Assembly (NCBI GenBank): GCA_036387315.1
Contig: DASVTY010000179.1
Span: forward strand, 1-21,510
Source of the DNA: JALZCH01 sp036387315
Lineage (GTDB): Bacteria > Acidobacteriota > Blastocatellia > Pyrinomonadales > Pyrinomonadaceae
Direction: 5' to 3'
Length of the DNA: 21,510 nt
Shown: one piece after another, positions 6,639-14,036 of the stretch
How positions within the stretch are numbered: position 1 is the first letter of the stretch
How the letters are laid out: every line of letters starts with the position of its first letter
Position numbers and translations under genes: made by a program
The notes under the pieces: model-generated
Seen by the model: the letters and a program-made list of their open reading frames with translations, nothing else
What the model was told of the DNA's origin: nothing
The model's database searches: none

Positions 6639-6680
6639 AGCCGATTCAAAAATCGATTTTTGAATCGGCTTTTTCTTTTG
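6639..6680 (+). terminator. Rho-independent terminator after the coaBC-udg block
   Basis: A perfect 32-bp palindrome (6639-6670), starting AGCCGATTC and ending GAATCGGCT with AATCGATT at its centre, is followed directly by TTTTCTTTT. It lies 24 bp after the stop of the truncated fragment and just before the priA promoter. Confidence 0.85.
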
Positions 6681-6687
6681 TCCAGAC

Positions 6688-6716
6688 TTGCCGCGCAGTT
6701 TGGCTTTAGCTATCTT
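6688..6716 (+). promoter_or_regulatory. priA: Candidate sigma-70 promoter of priA
   Basis: TTGCCG (6688-6693), a 17-nt spacer and TATCTT (6711-6716) lie immediately after the terminator. The predicted transcription start near 6723 gives a short leader to ATG 6740. It also makes the TTG at 6716, which overlaps the -10 box, an unlikely start. Confidence 0.5.
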
Positions 6717-6739
6717 TGGCATTTGATTTGATAGTTCCA

Positions 6740-9244
6740 ATGCCAACCGCAGATCTAAATCCTAATGTTCCGGCTGCTGAATTTGTCGAAGTCGCGCTGC
6801 CGCTGCCCGTTCGACAAACCTTCACTTACCGTTTGCCGAATGGCTTGCGCGCTCGCACGCGCGTCGGTTCGCGTCTGCTCGTTCCGTTTCGCAATCAACA
6901 AATGACGGCTTACGCGGTTGCGCTGCATGATGAATTGGACGGAGCGCTCGGTTTGGAAACGGAGAAAATTAAAGACGCGCTTGAATTAATTGATTTGGAG
7001 CCGATAATTGCGCCCGAAATTTTACGCTTAACAGCGTGGATTGCCGATTATTACAGTTGCTCGTGGGGCGAGATTATCAAAGCCGCGCTGCCTGCCGGAG
7101 TCAACGCGACGATTGAGCAAATCTGCATTGCAACTCCGTTTGGCAAAGACGAGATTTTGCGGCTCTCGGAAAAACAATTAAAAACCGCTAAAGCGCAGAT
7201 TTTGCGGCTCGTCGCCGAAAAGGGCGAGATTTCATTGCGCGAATTGGGGAAAAGTTTCGGCGAAACGGCGGCGAAAAGAAACATCCGCGAACTTGAAGCT
7301 AAAAACTGGATTAAAATTTTTCACCGCGTTTTGACGACACAAGCGAAACCGAAACGCCGCAAAGCCGTGCGTCTGCTGCCGCCGGAAAACCATAGCGAAA
7401 ATGGCAACGGCGCTAAAAAATTAACCGAAGGGCAAAATCGAGTTATTGAGTTTTTACTTGAAAATGAAGGCGAATTCGGTTTCGCCGAATTGCTCGAAGC
7501 CGCCGAAGTTTCGGCTTCGGCAATCAACACGCTCGAAAAACGCGGCGTCGTTGAAACTTTCGTCCGCGAAGTGAGGCGCGATCCTCTCGCGCACGCTAAA
7601 TTGCCGAAGAGAAACGATTTGGTTTTGACGGCTGAGCAATCCGCGGTTTTGTCCGAAATTATTCACGCCGCTTCGGAAAATGAGTATCGAGCATTTCTTC
7701 TGCACGGCGTTACCGGCAGCGGCAAAACCGAAATTTATATTCGCGCGATGCAGTTTGCGCTTCAGCAAGGAAAAACCTCGTTGATGCTCGTCCCGGAAAT
7801 CGCTTTGACGCCGGTTTTTTCGCGCCGTTTGCGCGTAATTTTCGGCGAAGCGGTGGCGATTCTGCATTCGTCGCTCTCGGTCGGCGAGCGTTTTGACGAA
7901 TGGCGCAGAATCAAGGCAGGCGAAGCGCGAGTTGTCATCGGGACGCGCTCGGCGGTTTTCGCGCCGCTTGAAAATTTGGGCGTCGTCGTCGTTGACGAAG
8001 AACACGACGGTTCTTACCGGCAGCAGGAATCGCCGTTTTATCACGCCCGCGATGTCGCCGTCGTCCGCGCCAATTTTGCAAAGGCGGTAGTGATTTTGGG
8101 TTCGGCAACTCCGGCGCTCGAATCGTTTTACAACGCCGAACGCGAAAAATATCGCCGCCTCACGCTGCCAGCGCGAATTGGCAATCGTCCGATGGCTGAA
8201 GCGGAAATAGTTGATATGCGCGAGGTTTTTAAAGCGACGGGCAAAGACGAAACGCTTTCGCCCCTGCTGCTCGCGGCAATCGAAGAAACTCACGAGCGCG
8301 GCGAGCAATCAATTATTCTCCTGAATCGGCGCGGCTATTCGCAATTTGTTTTGTGCCGCGCGTGCGGCGAAACGGTGCGCTGTCCGAATTGCGACGTGAC
8401 GCTCACGTTTCACCGCAAGGAAAACGCGCTGGTTTGTCATTACTGCAATTTTCGCCAAAAGACGCCGCGCGTTTGTCCGGCTTGTCAAAGCAAATATATT
8501 AATTTCCTGGGCGAAGGAACGGAACAAATCGAAGACCGTTTGCGCCGCAAATTTTCCGATTTGCGAATCGCGCGCGTTGACCGCGACACGACGGTGAAAA
8601 AACATTTGTTGGAAGACACTCTGCACGATTTCGCCGAAGGCAAAATTGATATGCTCGTCGGGACGCAAATGCTCGCCAAAGGTCACGATTTTCCGAATGT
8701 GACGCTGGTCGGCGTAGTTTCGGTTGACGCAGGTCTCGGATTGCCGGATTTTCGCGCCGCCGAGCGAACATTTCAGCTCATCACGCAAGTTGCCGGGCGA
8801 GCGGGGCGCGGCGAGCGTGCGGGAAGAGTTTTAATTCAGACTTTTTACCCCGAGCATTACGCTTTGAAACACGCCTGCGCGCAGGATTACGCGGCTTTTT
8901 ATAAAACCGAGCGCGCTTTTCGCCAAAAACTCGGTTATCCGCCGTTTTCCGCGCTCGCGTCTTTGCTGATTCATCACCCGGATTACGTTCACGCGCTCGA
9001 AACCGGCGAGATTTTGCGCGCTTGTCTGGAAAAAGCGAACCGGGAAAATGCTTGCCGCATTTTGGGCGTCGCGCCCGCGCCGCTTGCGCGCCTTAAAAAC
9101 GAGTTTCGGATGCAGATTTTGGTAAAAGCGAAAAGTCGCCGCGCGCTGCGCGAGACTCTGGATTTGGCTTGGGCGGAAGCCGAAGAAAAAAATTGCGATT
9201 TGCGCGCGGTTAATCTGGAAATTGACCCCGTAAATCTGCTATAA
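6740..9244 (+). CDS. priA: Primosomal protein N', replication-restart DNA helicase
   Basis: PriA recognises stalled forks and D-loops and loads the replicative helicase. The 834-residue length is slightly above the E. coli protein. The N-terminal 3'-end-binding domain begins FVEVALPLPVRQTFTYRLP, followed by a winged-helix-like region (about 145-290). Helicase motifs: Walker A GVTGSGKT (323-330), DEEH (419-422), GSATPALES, LLNRRGYS, and the C-lobe GTQMLAKGHDFPNV and QVAGRAGRG. The zinc-binding insert has all eight cysteines in four C-x2-C pairs: 539/542, 548/551, 566/569 and 579/582. The start is ATG 6740; a TTG at 6716 in the same frame would add eight residues but overlaps the promoter's -10 box. 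No Shine-Dalgarno sequence is visible. Its position after coaBC and udg is a genome-maintenance neighbourhood I have seen in other bacteria. Confidence 0.96.
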   Translation: MPTADLNPNVPAAEFVEVALPLPVRQTFTYRLPNGLRARTRVGSRLLVPFRNQQMTAYAVALHDELDGALGLETEKIKDALELIDLEPIIAPEILRLTAWIADYYSCSWGEIIKAALPAGVNATIEQICIATPFGKDEILRLSEKQLKTAKAQILRLVAEKGEISLRELGKSFGETAAKRNIRELEAKNWIKIFHRVLTTQAKPKRRKAVRLLPPENHSENGNGAKKLTEGQNRVIEFLLENEGEFGFAELLEAAEVSASAINTLEKRGVVETFVREVRRDPLAHAKLPKRNDLVLTAEQSAVLSEIIHAASENEYRAFLLHGVTGSGKTEIYIRAMQFALQQGKTSLMLVPEIALTPVFSRRLRVIFGEAVAILHSSLSVGERFDEWRRIKAGEARVVIGTRSAVFAPLENLGVVVVDEEHDGSYRQQESPFYHARDVAVVRANFAKAVVILGSATPALESFYNAEREKYRRLTLPARIGNRPMAEAEIVDMREVFKATGKDETLSPLLLAAIEETHERGEQSIILLNRRGYSQFVLCRACGETVRCPNCDVTLTFHRKENALVCHYCNFRQKTPRVCPACQSKYINFLGEGTEQIEDRLRRKFSDLRIARVDRDTTVKKHLLEDTLHDFAEGKIDMLVGTQMLAKGHDFPNVTLVGVVSVDAGLGLPDFRAAERTFQLITQVAGRAGRGERAGRVLIQTFYPEHYALKHACAQDYAAFYKTERAFRQKLGYPPFSALASLLIHHPDYVHALETGEILRACLEKANRENACRILGVAPAPLARLKNEFRMQILVKAKSRRALRETLDLAWAEAEEKNCDLRAVNLEIDPVNLL

Positions 9245-9353
9245 ATCAAATCTTAGCTGAAAGCAACTGCAATAATCACAACTAAAAGCGCAGAGAATAA
9301 AAAAATGTGTGAATTTGCGCGAGTTTGTGATTAAATTTGTCTGAATTTTATTA

Positions 9354-9935
9354 ATGAGCGAAGCAACAGCATTTTTAAAAGCATTTTTGGAAAATCCTTT
9401 AACCGTCGGCTCGGTTTTCCCAAGCTCGCCGGCGACCGCCAAGCGAATGGTTAAAGGCATAAAGCCGAATGAAAACGCCATCGTTTTGGAATTGGGCTGC
9501 GGCACCGGACCTTTTACCGAAGCGATTGAAAAGATATTGCCTTCGCCGAACGCATATCTCGGAATCGAGCTAAACGAAGAGTTGGCACGAATTCTGCATG
9601 AAAAATTTCCGCATCTCAACGTCGTTTGCGATGACGCGAGCCGTGCTTCGGAGATTCATCAAAAATCGGGTTTAGGCGCGGTGAAATATATTATTTCCGG
9701 TTTGCCGTTTGCGTCTTTGCCCGAGGAAGTGAGCGAAGCGGTTTTGGCGGAAGCCGACAAATTTATGCAGCGCGGCGGATGCGAATTTCGGACGATTCAA
9801 TACGCCACCTCAACGCCTTTGCCGCCCGCCAAAAAGTTTCGCCGAATGATGAACAAAAAATACGGCAAAGCTCATCGCAGCAAACTTGTCTGGCGCAATC
9901 TGCCGCCGACTTATATTTTCACCTGGCGAACTTGA
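9354..9935 (+). CDS. SAM-dependent methyltransferase, phospholipid N-methyltransferase-like (COG3963 type)
   Basis: The 193-residue product begins FLKAFLENPLTVGSVFPSSP, the typical opening of PmtA-like enzymes that methylate phosphatidylethanolamine at the membrane surface. The SAM-binding motif I, LELGCGTGPF, is at 45-54. IELNEELARIL supplies the acidic residue that binds the ribose, and SGLPFASLP (115-123) is the catalytic NPPF-like motif. There is no signal peptide or membrane helix. The family often has a hydrophobic GG-F-x-x-F-Q-Y strand; here it reads GGCEFRTIQYA. No Shine-Dalgarno sequence precedes the ATG, and a leader promoter could not be assigned with confidence. rRNA adenine dimethylase-like enzymes share the fold, but the N-terminal signature favours the lipid family. 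Substrate not proven. Confidence 0.8.
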   Translation: MSEATAFLKAFLENPLTVGSVFPSSPATAKRMVKGIKPNENAIVLELGCGTGPFTEAIEKILPSPNAYLGIELNEELARILHEKFPHLNVVCDDASRASEIHQKSGLGAVKYIISGLPFASLPEEVSEAVLAEADKFMQRGGCEFRTIQYATSTPLPPAKKFRRMMNKKYGKAHRSKLVWRNLPPTYIFTWRT

Positions 9936-10029
9936 AACTTTTTCGCTTTGCGGGCAGTATAAATTCAACAACTTTCAAGCTAAACCAAACACAGCTCGAT
10001 TCTGTTATAAAATTTAGGAGCTTCTAAAA

Positions 10030-11757
10030 ATGTTAAGACAAAAAATCGCTGCCGCAGTGATGCTTTCCTCATTGCTCGCTGCGCCCAATTACGCAATTTT
10101 CGCGCAAACCGGCTCGACTAATAATGGCGGAGGTACTGCCGCTGCGCCCGCAAAATCCGTTTATCGCGCGCCGGACGATGTTCTCGCCAAAATCAAAGAT
10201 GAAGGTACGAAAAACTCGAAAGTGATGGACACTTTGAGTTATCTGACAGACGTAATCGGACCGCGCCTGACCAATTCGCCGCAGATGAAACGCGCTAACG
10301 AATGGACGCGCGACACAATGGCGAAATGGGGAATGCAAAACGCGCATCTCGAACCTTTCGGACCGTTCGGACGCGGCTGGTCGCTAAAGAGCTTTTCGGC
10401 TCAAGTCGTCGAGCCGCAAGCGTTTCCGGTTATCGCTTACCCGAAAGCCTGGTCGCCGGGAACAAACGGTGCTGTCACAGGTGATGTCATTTATCTCGAT
10501 GCAAAGGACGACGCGGCGCTCGAAAAATACAAAGGACAGCTTCGCGGCAAAATCGTTCTCGTCTCTGACATTCGCCCGCTTGAAGCCGAATTCAAAGCAA
10601 TGGGCGAGCGCCACACCGACGAGGCTTTGGCAAAAATGGCGACAGCGCAACCGCCTTCGCAGCCAACCTCGCAACCGCGCGCCGCCGCTCCATCGCCCGA
10701 ACTGCTCCAACGCATCCAGCAGAGTTTGTTTTCGCTGAGACGCCTGAATCTTCTGGTTCAGGAAGGCGCGGCTGTGATGATTGATAACAGCCGAATCGGC
10801 AGTGGCGGAACGCTTTTCGTCTCAGCCGCGTCGGCTGCTCAGGAAGTTCCCGCTGACCCGCAGGCTGCAATGCAGCGCCGAGGCGGTATTTCGCCTTATC
10901 AAAAAGAAGCCGACGGCAAAATGATTCCGCAACTGACAATGGCGACCGAACATTACAATCGTCTCGTACGGATGATTAAACATGGTGAAAAACCGAAAAT
11001 GACCGTAGAGCTTGCCGTTCAATACCAGGATCAGGATTTGATGGGCTACAACACGATTGCCGAAATTCCGGGAACAGACCCGAAATTGAAAGACGAAATC
11101 GTAATGCTCGGCGGACATATGGATTCGTGGCATTCCGGCACGGGCGCGACAGACAACGCCGCCGGAGTCGCGGTGGCAATGGAAGCCGCGCGGATTATTC
11201 AAACACTCGGTTTGAAACCGCGCCGCACTATTCGCGTCGCGCTTTGGAGCGGCGAAGAACAGGGGCTTCTCGGCTCGCGCGCTTATGTTAAAGAGCATTT
11301 CGGCGAAATGCAGAGCGCGGGGCAAGGTGCTCCGGGAGCTTTGACGAAAAAGCCGAAATACGAAAACCTGTCGGCGTATTTCAATCTCGATAACGGAACG
11401 GGCAAAATTCGCGGCGTTTATATGCAGGGAAATGCGAGCGTGAGACCGATTTTTGAAACGTGGCTCGCACCGTTCAAAGAAATGGGTGCGGCGACTTTAA
11501 CGATGTCGAACACGGGCGGCACAGACCATCTTGCGTTTGATGCTGTCGGTTTGCCGGGTTTCCAATTCATTCAAGACGAAATCGAATACGACACGCGCAC
11601 ACACCACTCGAATCAGGACGTTTACGACCGGATTCAGGCGGACGATATGAAACAAGCGGCGACGATTATGGCTGCTTTCGTTTATCAAACCGCTATGATG
11701 GACGAAAAAATGCCGCGCAAAACTTTGCCCGCGCCAACTGCTGCGGCTGCAAGATAA
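10030..11757 (+). CDS. Secreted M28 family metallopeptidase with PA domain
   Basis: This is a zinc aminopeptidase/carboxypeptidase-like enzyme acting outside the cytoplasm. Signal peptide: Arg3/Lys5, a hydrophobic core to about residue 23, then IFA|Q with Gln26 as +1. A protease-associated domain spans about 130-330, interrupted by a Pro/Gln/Ser-rich loop (near 201-225). The catalytic M28 domain has all ligands: His363 (GGHMDSWHSG), Asp375 (ATDNAAG), catalytic Glu409 and ligand Glu410 (SGEEQG), Asp454 (FNLDNGTG) and His525/526 (THHSNQD). TAGGAG (10015-10020) lies 9 nt before the ATG. The gene converges on a TPR protein gene and shares a terminator with it. Length (575) suits PA-containing M28 exopeptidases. 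Bacterial glutaminyl cyclases are also M28-like but lack this PA insert, so I do not propose that role. Confidence 0.93.
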   Translation: MLRQKIAAAVMLSSLLAAPNYAIFAQTGSTNNGGGTAAAPAKSVYRAPDDVLAKIKDEGTKNSKVMDTLSYLTDVIGPRLTNSPQMKRANEWTRDTMAKWGMQNAHLEPFGPFGRGWSLKSFSAQVVEPQAFPVIAYPKAWSPGTNGAVTGDVIYLDAKDDAALEKYKGQLRGKIVLVSDIRPLEAEFKAMGERHTDEALAKMATAQPPSQPTSQPRAAAPSPELLQRIQQSLFSLRRLNLLVQEGAAVMIDNSRIGSGGTLFVSAASAAQEVPADPQAAMQRRGGISPYQKEADGKMIPQLTMATEHYNRLVRMIKHGEKPKMTVELAVQYQDQDLMGYNTIAEIPGTDPKLKDEIVMLGGHMDSWHSGTGATDNAAGVAVAMEAARIIQTLGLKPRRTIRVALWSGEEQGLLGSRAYVKEHFGEMQSAGQGAPGALTKKPKYENLSAYFNLDNGTGKIRGVYMQGNASVRPIFETWLAPFKEMGAATLTMSNTGGTDHLAFDAVGLPGFQFIQDEIEYDTRTHHSNQDVYDRIQADDMKQAATIMAAFVYQTAMMDEKMPRKTLPAPTAAAAR

Positions 11758-11780
11758 TTTCTTCGGCAATTTAAAAATAA

Positions 11781-11809
11781 AAAAGGCGGTTAGCTAACCG
11801 CCTTTTTTT
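11781..11809. terminator. Bidirectional rho-independent terminator between convergent genes
   Basis: The palindrome AAAAGGCGGTTAG/CTAACCGCCTTTT (11781-11806) is perfect, continued by T on the plus strand and preceded by an A-rich run that becomes a U-tract on the minus strand. The TAA of the minus-strand TPR gene (11790-11792) and its last codons (Ala-Val-Ser) lie inside the hairpin. Confidence 0.88.
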
Positions 11810-13049
11810 CGTTTGACGCCCCTTTTTCGAGAATCAAAAAATCCGTGAGATAACGCTTCAGTTTGTCGCGGTTGTTTTGCCGGAAAGCGTCATAATCGCG
11901 GATGATTCCGGCATCGGGTCGCGCAAGCAAAATGTAGGCTTCGAGCAGTCCGGCATCGTTTATTTCCTGCAATAATTTGAGCGACGGATTGAGCTGTTTA
12001 ATGTCCTTGCTTTGATTTTTAACCGCTTCCAAAACGCTTTTCAGCGCGGCGGCTTCTTCCGCCAGACTATGACGATACGTTTTTTCGTTGGGAAATTTCT
12101 TCGAAAATTCGCTCGTGCGCCAGGCGGCGCGGCTAATCCCGTACATCATCCACGCGGCAGAGCCGTCTTTGCTGTCTTTGAGAATGGATTCATCGAGCGT
12201 GATTGTTGTCCGGTCGCCTTTTTCGTTCGAGTTGATTCCGGTTGGAATGTCAATTTTCGGATGCGCGACCTTGAGATTGTTGATTTGCGCGAACTGAATT
12301 AACCCGCGCCAAGCCATCTGGTTGTAAGGTTCGGCAACAATGGCGTCGAAAAATTTATTCTTTGCTTCTTCGGTTTTGCCGCTCACCATCAATGAATCGC
12401 CCCAATAACGGTGCGCCGTCTCCCGGTTCTGGTCGAGCGCGATTGCTTTGGCAAACCAAATGCCCGCTTTTTCATGTTCTTTCGCGCCGTAAAAGCTGTT
12501 GCCGGTGTAAAGAGCGGCTTCATACAAAGTCGGGTCAAGGCGGGCGGCTTTTTCGTATAATTCAGCAGCTTTCAAATAATTTTTCCCGGCAAAAGCGGCA
12601 AACGCTTCGTTCATCGCTTCGTTAGCTTTCGGGTCGTCCGATTTGCCGCGCTCGCCGCCGTCCGGTTTGATTTGGCTGAGAAGCGAATCGAGCTGCGGAT
12701 TTCGCAAGCCGAACTCTTTGGCTTTAAGCAGCGCATTTCTGGCTTTTACACGCCCCTCTTTGCGCGACGAGACATCTTTGGCTTGGTCTGCTTTATGAAG
12801 CAATCCGATTCCGAGTCCGAAAAACACATCGCCGTCGGCTTCTTTCGAGGCGGCAAGCTTTTCAAAAAGCGGCAAAGATTCGACGTATTTGCCCTCGTTT
12901 ATCATTTGAATCGCCCGCTCGCGCTCGGCGGCAAAACTGTTCAGCTTGTCCTGAGCCGAAACTGCTGCGCCGGAACTTGCGCCGAGGATTAAACATAAAA
13001 TCAGCAGAAGTTTTACCGCCGCCGTTGGTGAGAATTTTCGTGAAATCAT
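11790..13049 (-). CDS. Exported TPR-repeat protein
   Basis: The 419-residue product has a signal peptide (Arg4/Lys5, hydrophobic stretch about 11-26, VSA|Q with Gln33 as +1). TPR-like units are clear at about 34-66 (ERAIQMINEGKYVESLPLFEKL) and in a run of three from about 145 to 250 (FAGKNYLKAAELYEKAARLDP, then the HEKAGIWFAKAIALDQ and EEAKNKFFDAIVAEP units). The C-terminal 160 residues are helical and not obviously TPR. TPR arrays usually scaffold protein contacts; the partner is unknown. GAAAGGAAAA precedes the ATG at good spacing, and a strong promoter lies at 13089-13117, separating the gene from truB upstream. The 3' end reaches into the terminator shared with the M28 gene. Confidence 0.85.
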   Translation of the reverse strand: MISRKFSPTAAVKLLLILCLILGASSGAAVSAQDKLNSFAAERERAIQMINEGKYVESLPLFEKLAASKEADGDVFFGLGIGLLHKADQAKDVSSRKEGRVKARNALLKAKEFGLRNPQLDSLLSQIKPDGGERGKSDDPKANEAMNEAFAAFAGKNYLKAAELYEKAARLDPTLYEAALYTGNSFYGAKEHEKAGIWFAKAIALDQNRETAHRYWGDSLMVSGKTEEAKNKFFDAIVAEPYNQMAWRGLIQFAQINNLKVAHPKIDIPTGINSNEKGDRTTITLDESILKDSKDGSAAWMMYGISRAAWRTSEFSKKFPNEKTYRHSLAEEAAALKSVLEAVKNQSKDIKQLNPSLKLLQEINDAGLLEAYILLARPDAGIIRDYDAFRQNNRDKLKRYLTDFLILEKGASNEKKAVS

Positions 13050-13088
13050 CCGATTTTCCTTTCAGCAATTTCAAATTGTGACGAGATG

Positions 13089-13117
13089 AATTTAAATTCG
13101 ATTGCAGAATGTGTCAA
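13089..13117 (-). promoter_or_regulatory. Sigma-70-type promoter of the TPR protein gene
   Basis: On the minus strand: TTGACA (13117-13112), exactly 17 nt, then TAAATT (13094-13089). The predicted start near 13082 leaves a leader of about 33 nt with a purine-rich ribosome-binding site before ATG 13049. The TTGACA lies just past the truB stop codon (13125-13127). Confidence 0.65.
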
Positions 13118-13124
13118 TTGATTT

Positions 13125-14036
13125 TTAAGCCGCGCCGAAAACAATTCGCGGTTGGACAACTTGTTCCCGCACGTCGAAAACGCCGATGGCAATGAGATTT
13201 TCCCGCCCGTCGCACAAACGAACAAACTCTGCATCGTTAAAATTTGAGAAAATTGGTGTTTTCATTCCGTTGAGCGTCCGGGCTATTCCGAGTTCGTCTA
13301 AAACAACGAGCGGAAAATGTCCGAGAGCATCGTTTGGAGAAATTAAAACTTGTCCGATTCGATTTTCAACCGCTAAATTCTCAAGCTCTTCAAGCGTCAC
13401 TGCTCGGCGTAAATCGAAACTTCCGGCTCGCGTCCGGCGAAGCTCCGCCAGATGTGCGCCCGTTCCTAACTCTTTTCCAATATCTTCCGCCAAAACGCGG
13501 ATGTAAGTCCCGGCTGAACACGCAACGCGAATCGTGATTTGTTCGTTGTTCGTTGTTCGTTGTTCGTTGTTATCAACTTCCAATTTTGAAATATTGATGT
13601 TAACGGGCTGGCGTTCGATTTCTATGCCTTTGCGCGCAAGCTCGTAAAGTTTTTTGCCCGCAATTTTCTTCGCCGAATACATCGGTGGTGTTTGCTGCGT
13701 TTCGCCTCTGAATTTTAACAACGCATTTTCGACCTCTTCGCTCGAAAAATCTCTGCGTTTCTGCGTCTCTGCATCTCCGCGTCGCTGCCCGGTCCTGTCA
13801 CCCGTGTCGGTTGAATATCCGAATTGGATTGTCGCCAGATATTCTTTTTCGGCTTTGTCGAGAAATTGCGCGAGTCTGGTCGCTTTGCCGATTAAAACGA
13901 CGAGAACTCCGGTCGCAAACGGGTCAAGCGTGCCGGTGTGCCCGACGCTGCGCGTTTTTAAAATGCGCCGCACTCTGCCGACGACATCGTGCGACGTTAA
14001 GCCTTCCGGCTTGTCTATGATTAAAACTCCGTTCAA
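13125..14036 (-). CDS. truB: tRNA pseudouridine-55 synthase with two repeat-derived inserts
   Basis: TruB converts U55 in the T-loop of tRNAs to pseudouridine. The N-terminus NGVLIIDKPEGLTSHDVV, catalytic Asp38 in GHTGTLDPFATGVL, the KEYLATIQFGYSTDTGD strand, TPPMYSAKK and CSAGTYIRVLAEDIG are all diagnostic. Two segments look inserted: QRRGDAETQKRRD (84-96), from an octamer repeat, and DNNEQRTTNNEQ (155-166), from a heptamer repeat, both in surface-loop positions between conserved strands. I chose TTG 14036 because family members begin M-(N/D)-G. That TTG overlaps the TGA of the upstream esterase (TTGA), implying translational coupling. A longer in-frame start (14087) would overlap the esterase by 55 bp and is less likely. 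At 303 residues it is normal in length even with the inserts. Confidence 0.93.
   Translation of the reverse strand: MNGVLIIDKPEGLTSHDVVGRVRRILKTRSVGHTGTLDPFATGVLVVLIGKATRLAQFLDKAEKEYLATIQFGYSTDTGDRTGQRRGDAETQKRRDFSSEEVENALLKFRGETQQTPPMYSAKKIAGKKLYELARKGIEIERQPVNINISKLEVDNNEQRTTNNEQITIRVACSAGTYIRVLAEDIGKELGTGAHLAELRRTRAGSFDLRRAVTLEELENLAVENRIGQVLISPNDALGHFPLVVLDELGIARTLNGMKTPIFSNFNDAEFVRLCDGRENLIAIGVFDVREQVVQPRIVFGAA
13540..13572. repeat. Heptanucleotide repeat (TTCGTTG unit) inside truB
   Basis: Four or more consecutive TTCGTTG units on the plus strand, ending in TTGTTATC. The coding strand reads DNNEQRTTNNEQ. The copy in crtB (917-948) shares the unit, the orientation relative to the gene, the reading phase and the TTGTTATT-like edge. 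Confidence 0.88.
13751..13786. repeat. Octanucleotide repeat (GAGACGCA unit) inside truB
   Basis: On the coding strand the units GAGATGCA, GAGACGCA and GAAACGCA follow one another and end in GAGA. The translation is RRGDAETQKRRD. The same unit makes the arms of the intergenic inverted repeat at 5628-5711. Confidence 0.85.

Noticed and set aside
6716..6739. Upstream TTG start extending priA by eight residues
   Set aside because: The TTG overlaps the -10 box of the likely promoter, and the extra residues precede the normal start of the family's N-terminal domain.
7454..8308. A 284-codon open frame antisense to priA
   Set aside because: priA is unmistakable on the plus strand with all helicase and zinc motifs. 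The antisense product is compositionally odd and matches no family I know. Long antisense frames are common opposite codon-biased genes.
8309..8788. A 159-codon open frame antisense to the priA zinc region
   Set aside because: It is a shadow of the priA reading frame, without a ribosome-binding site or recognisable domain.
9936..10029. TATAAA boxes before the M28 gene as its promoter
   Set aside because: The box at 9958-9963 pairs with TTGAAA only at a 20-nt spacing, and the one at 10006-10011 would place the start inside the ribosome-binding site. No confident call.
10030..11757. The M28 enzyme as the glutaminyl cyclase that would act on the Gln +1 exported proteins
   Set aside because: The idea is attractive given the Q-rule pattern, but the protein has a large PA domain and a complete two-zinc exopeptidase ligand set, more like an aminopeptidase than a cyclase.
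13540..13572. Repeat tract as a possible CRISPR fragment
   Set aside because: The unit is only 7 nt with no spacers, it lies inside the truB coding frame, and no cas gene is present.
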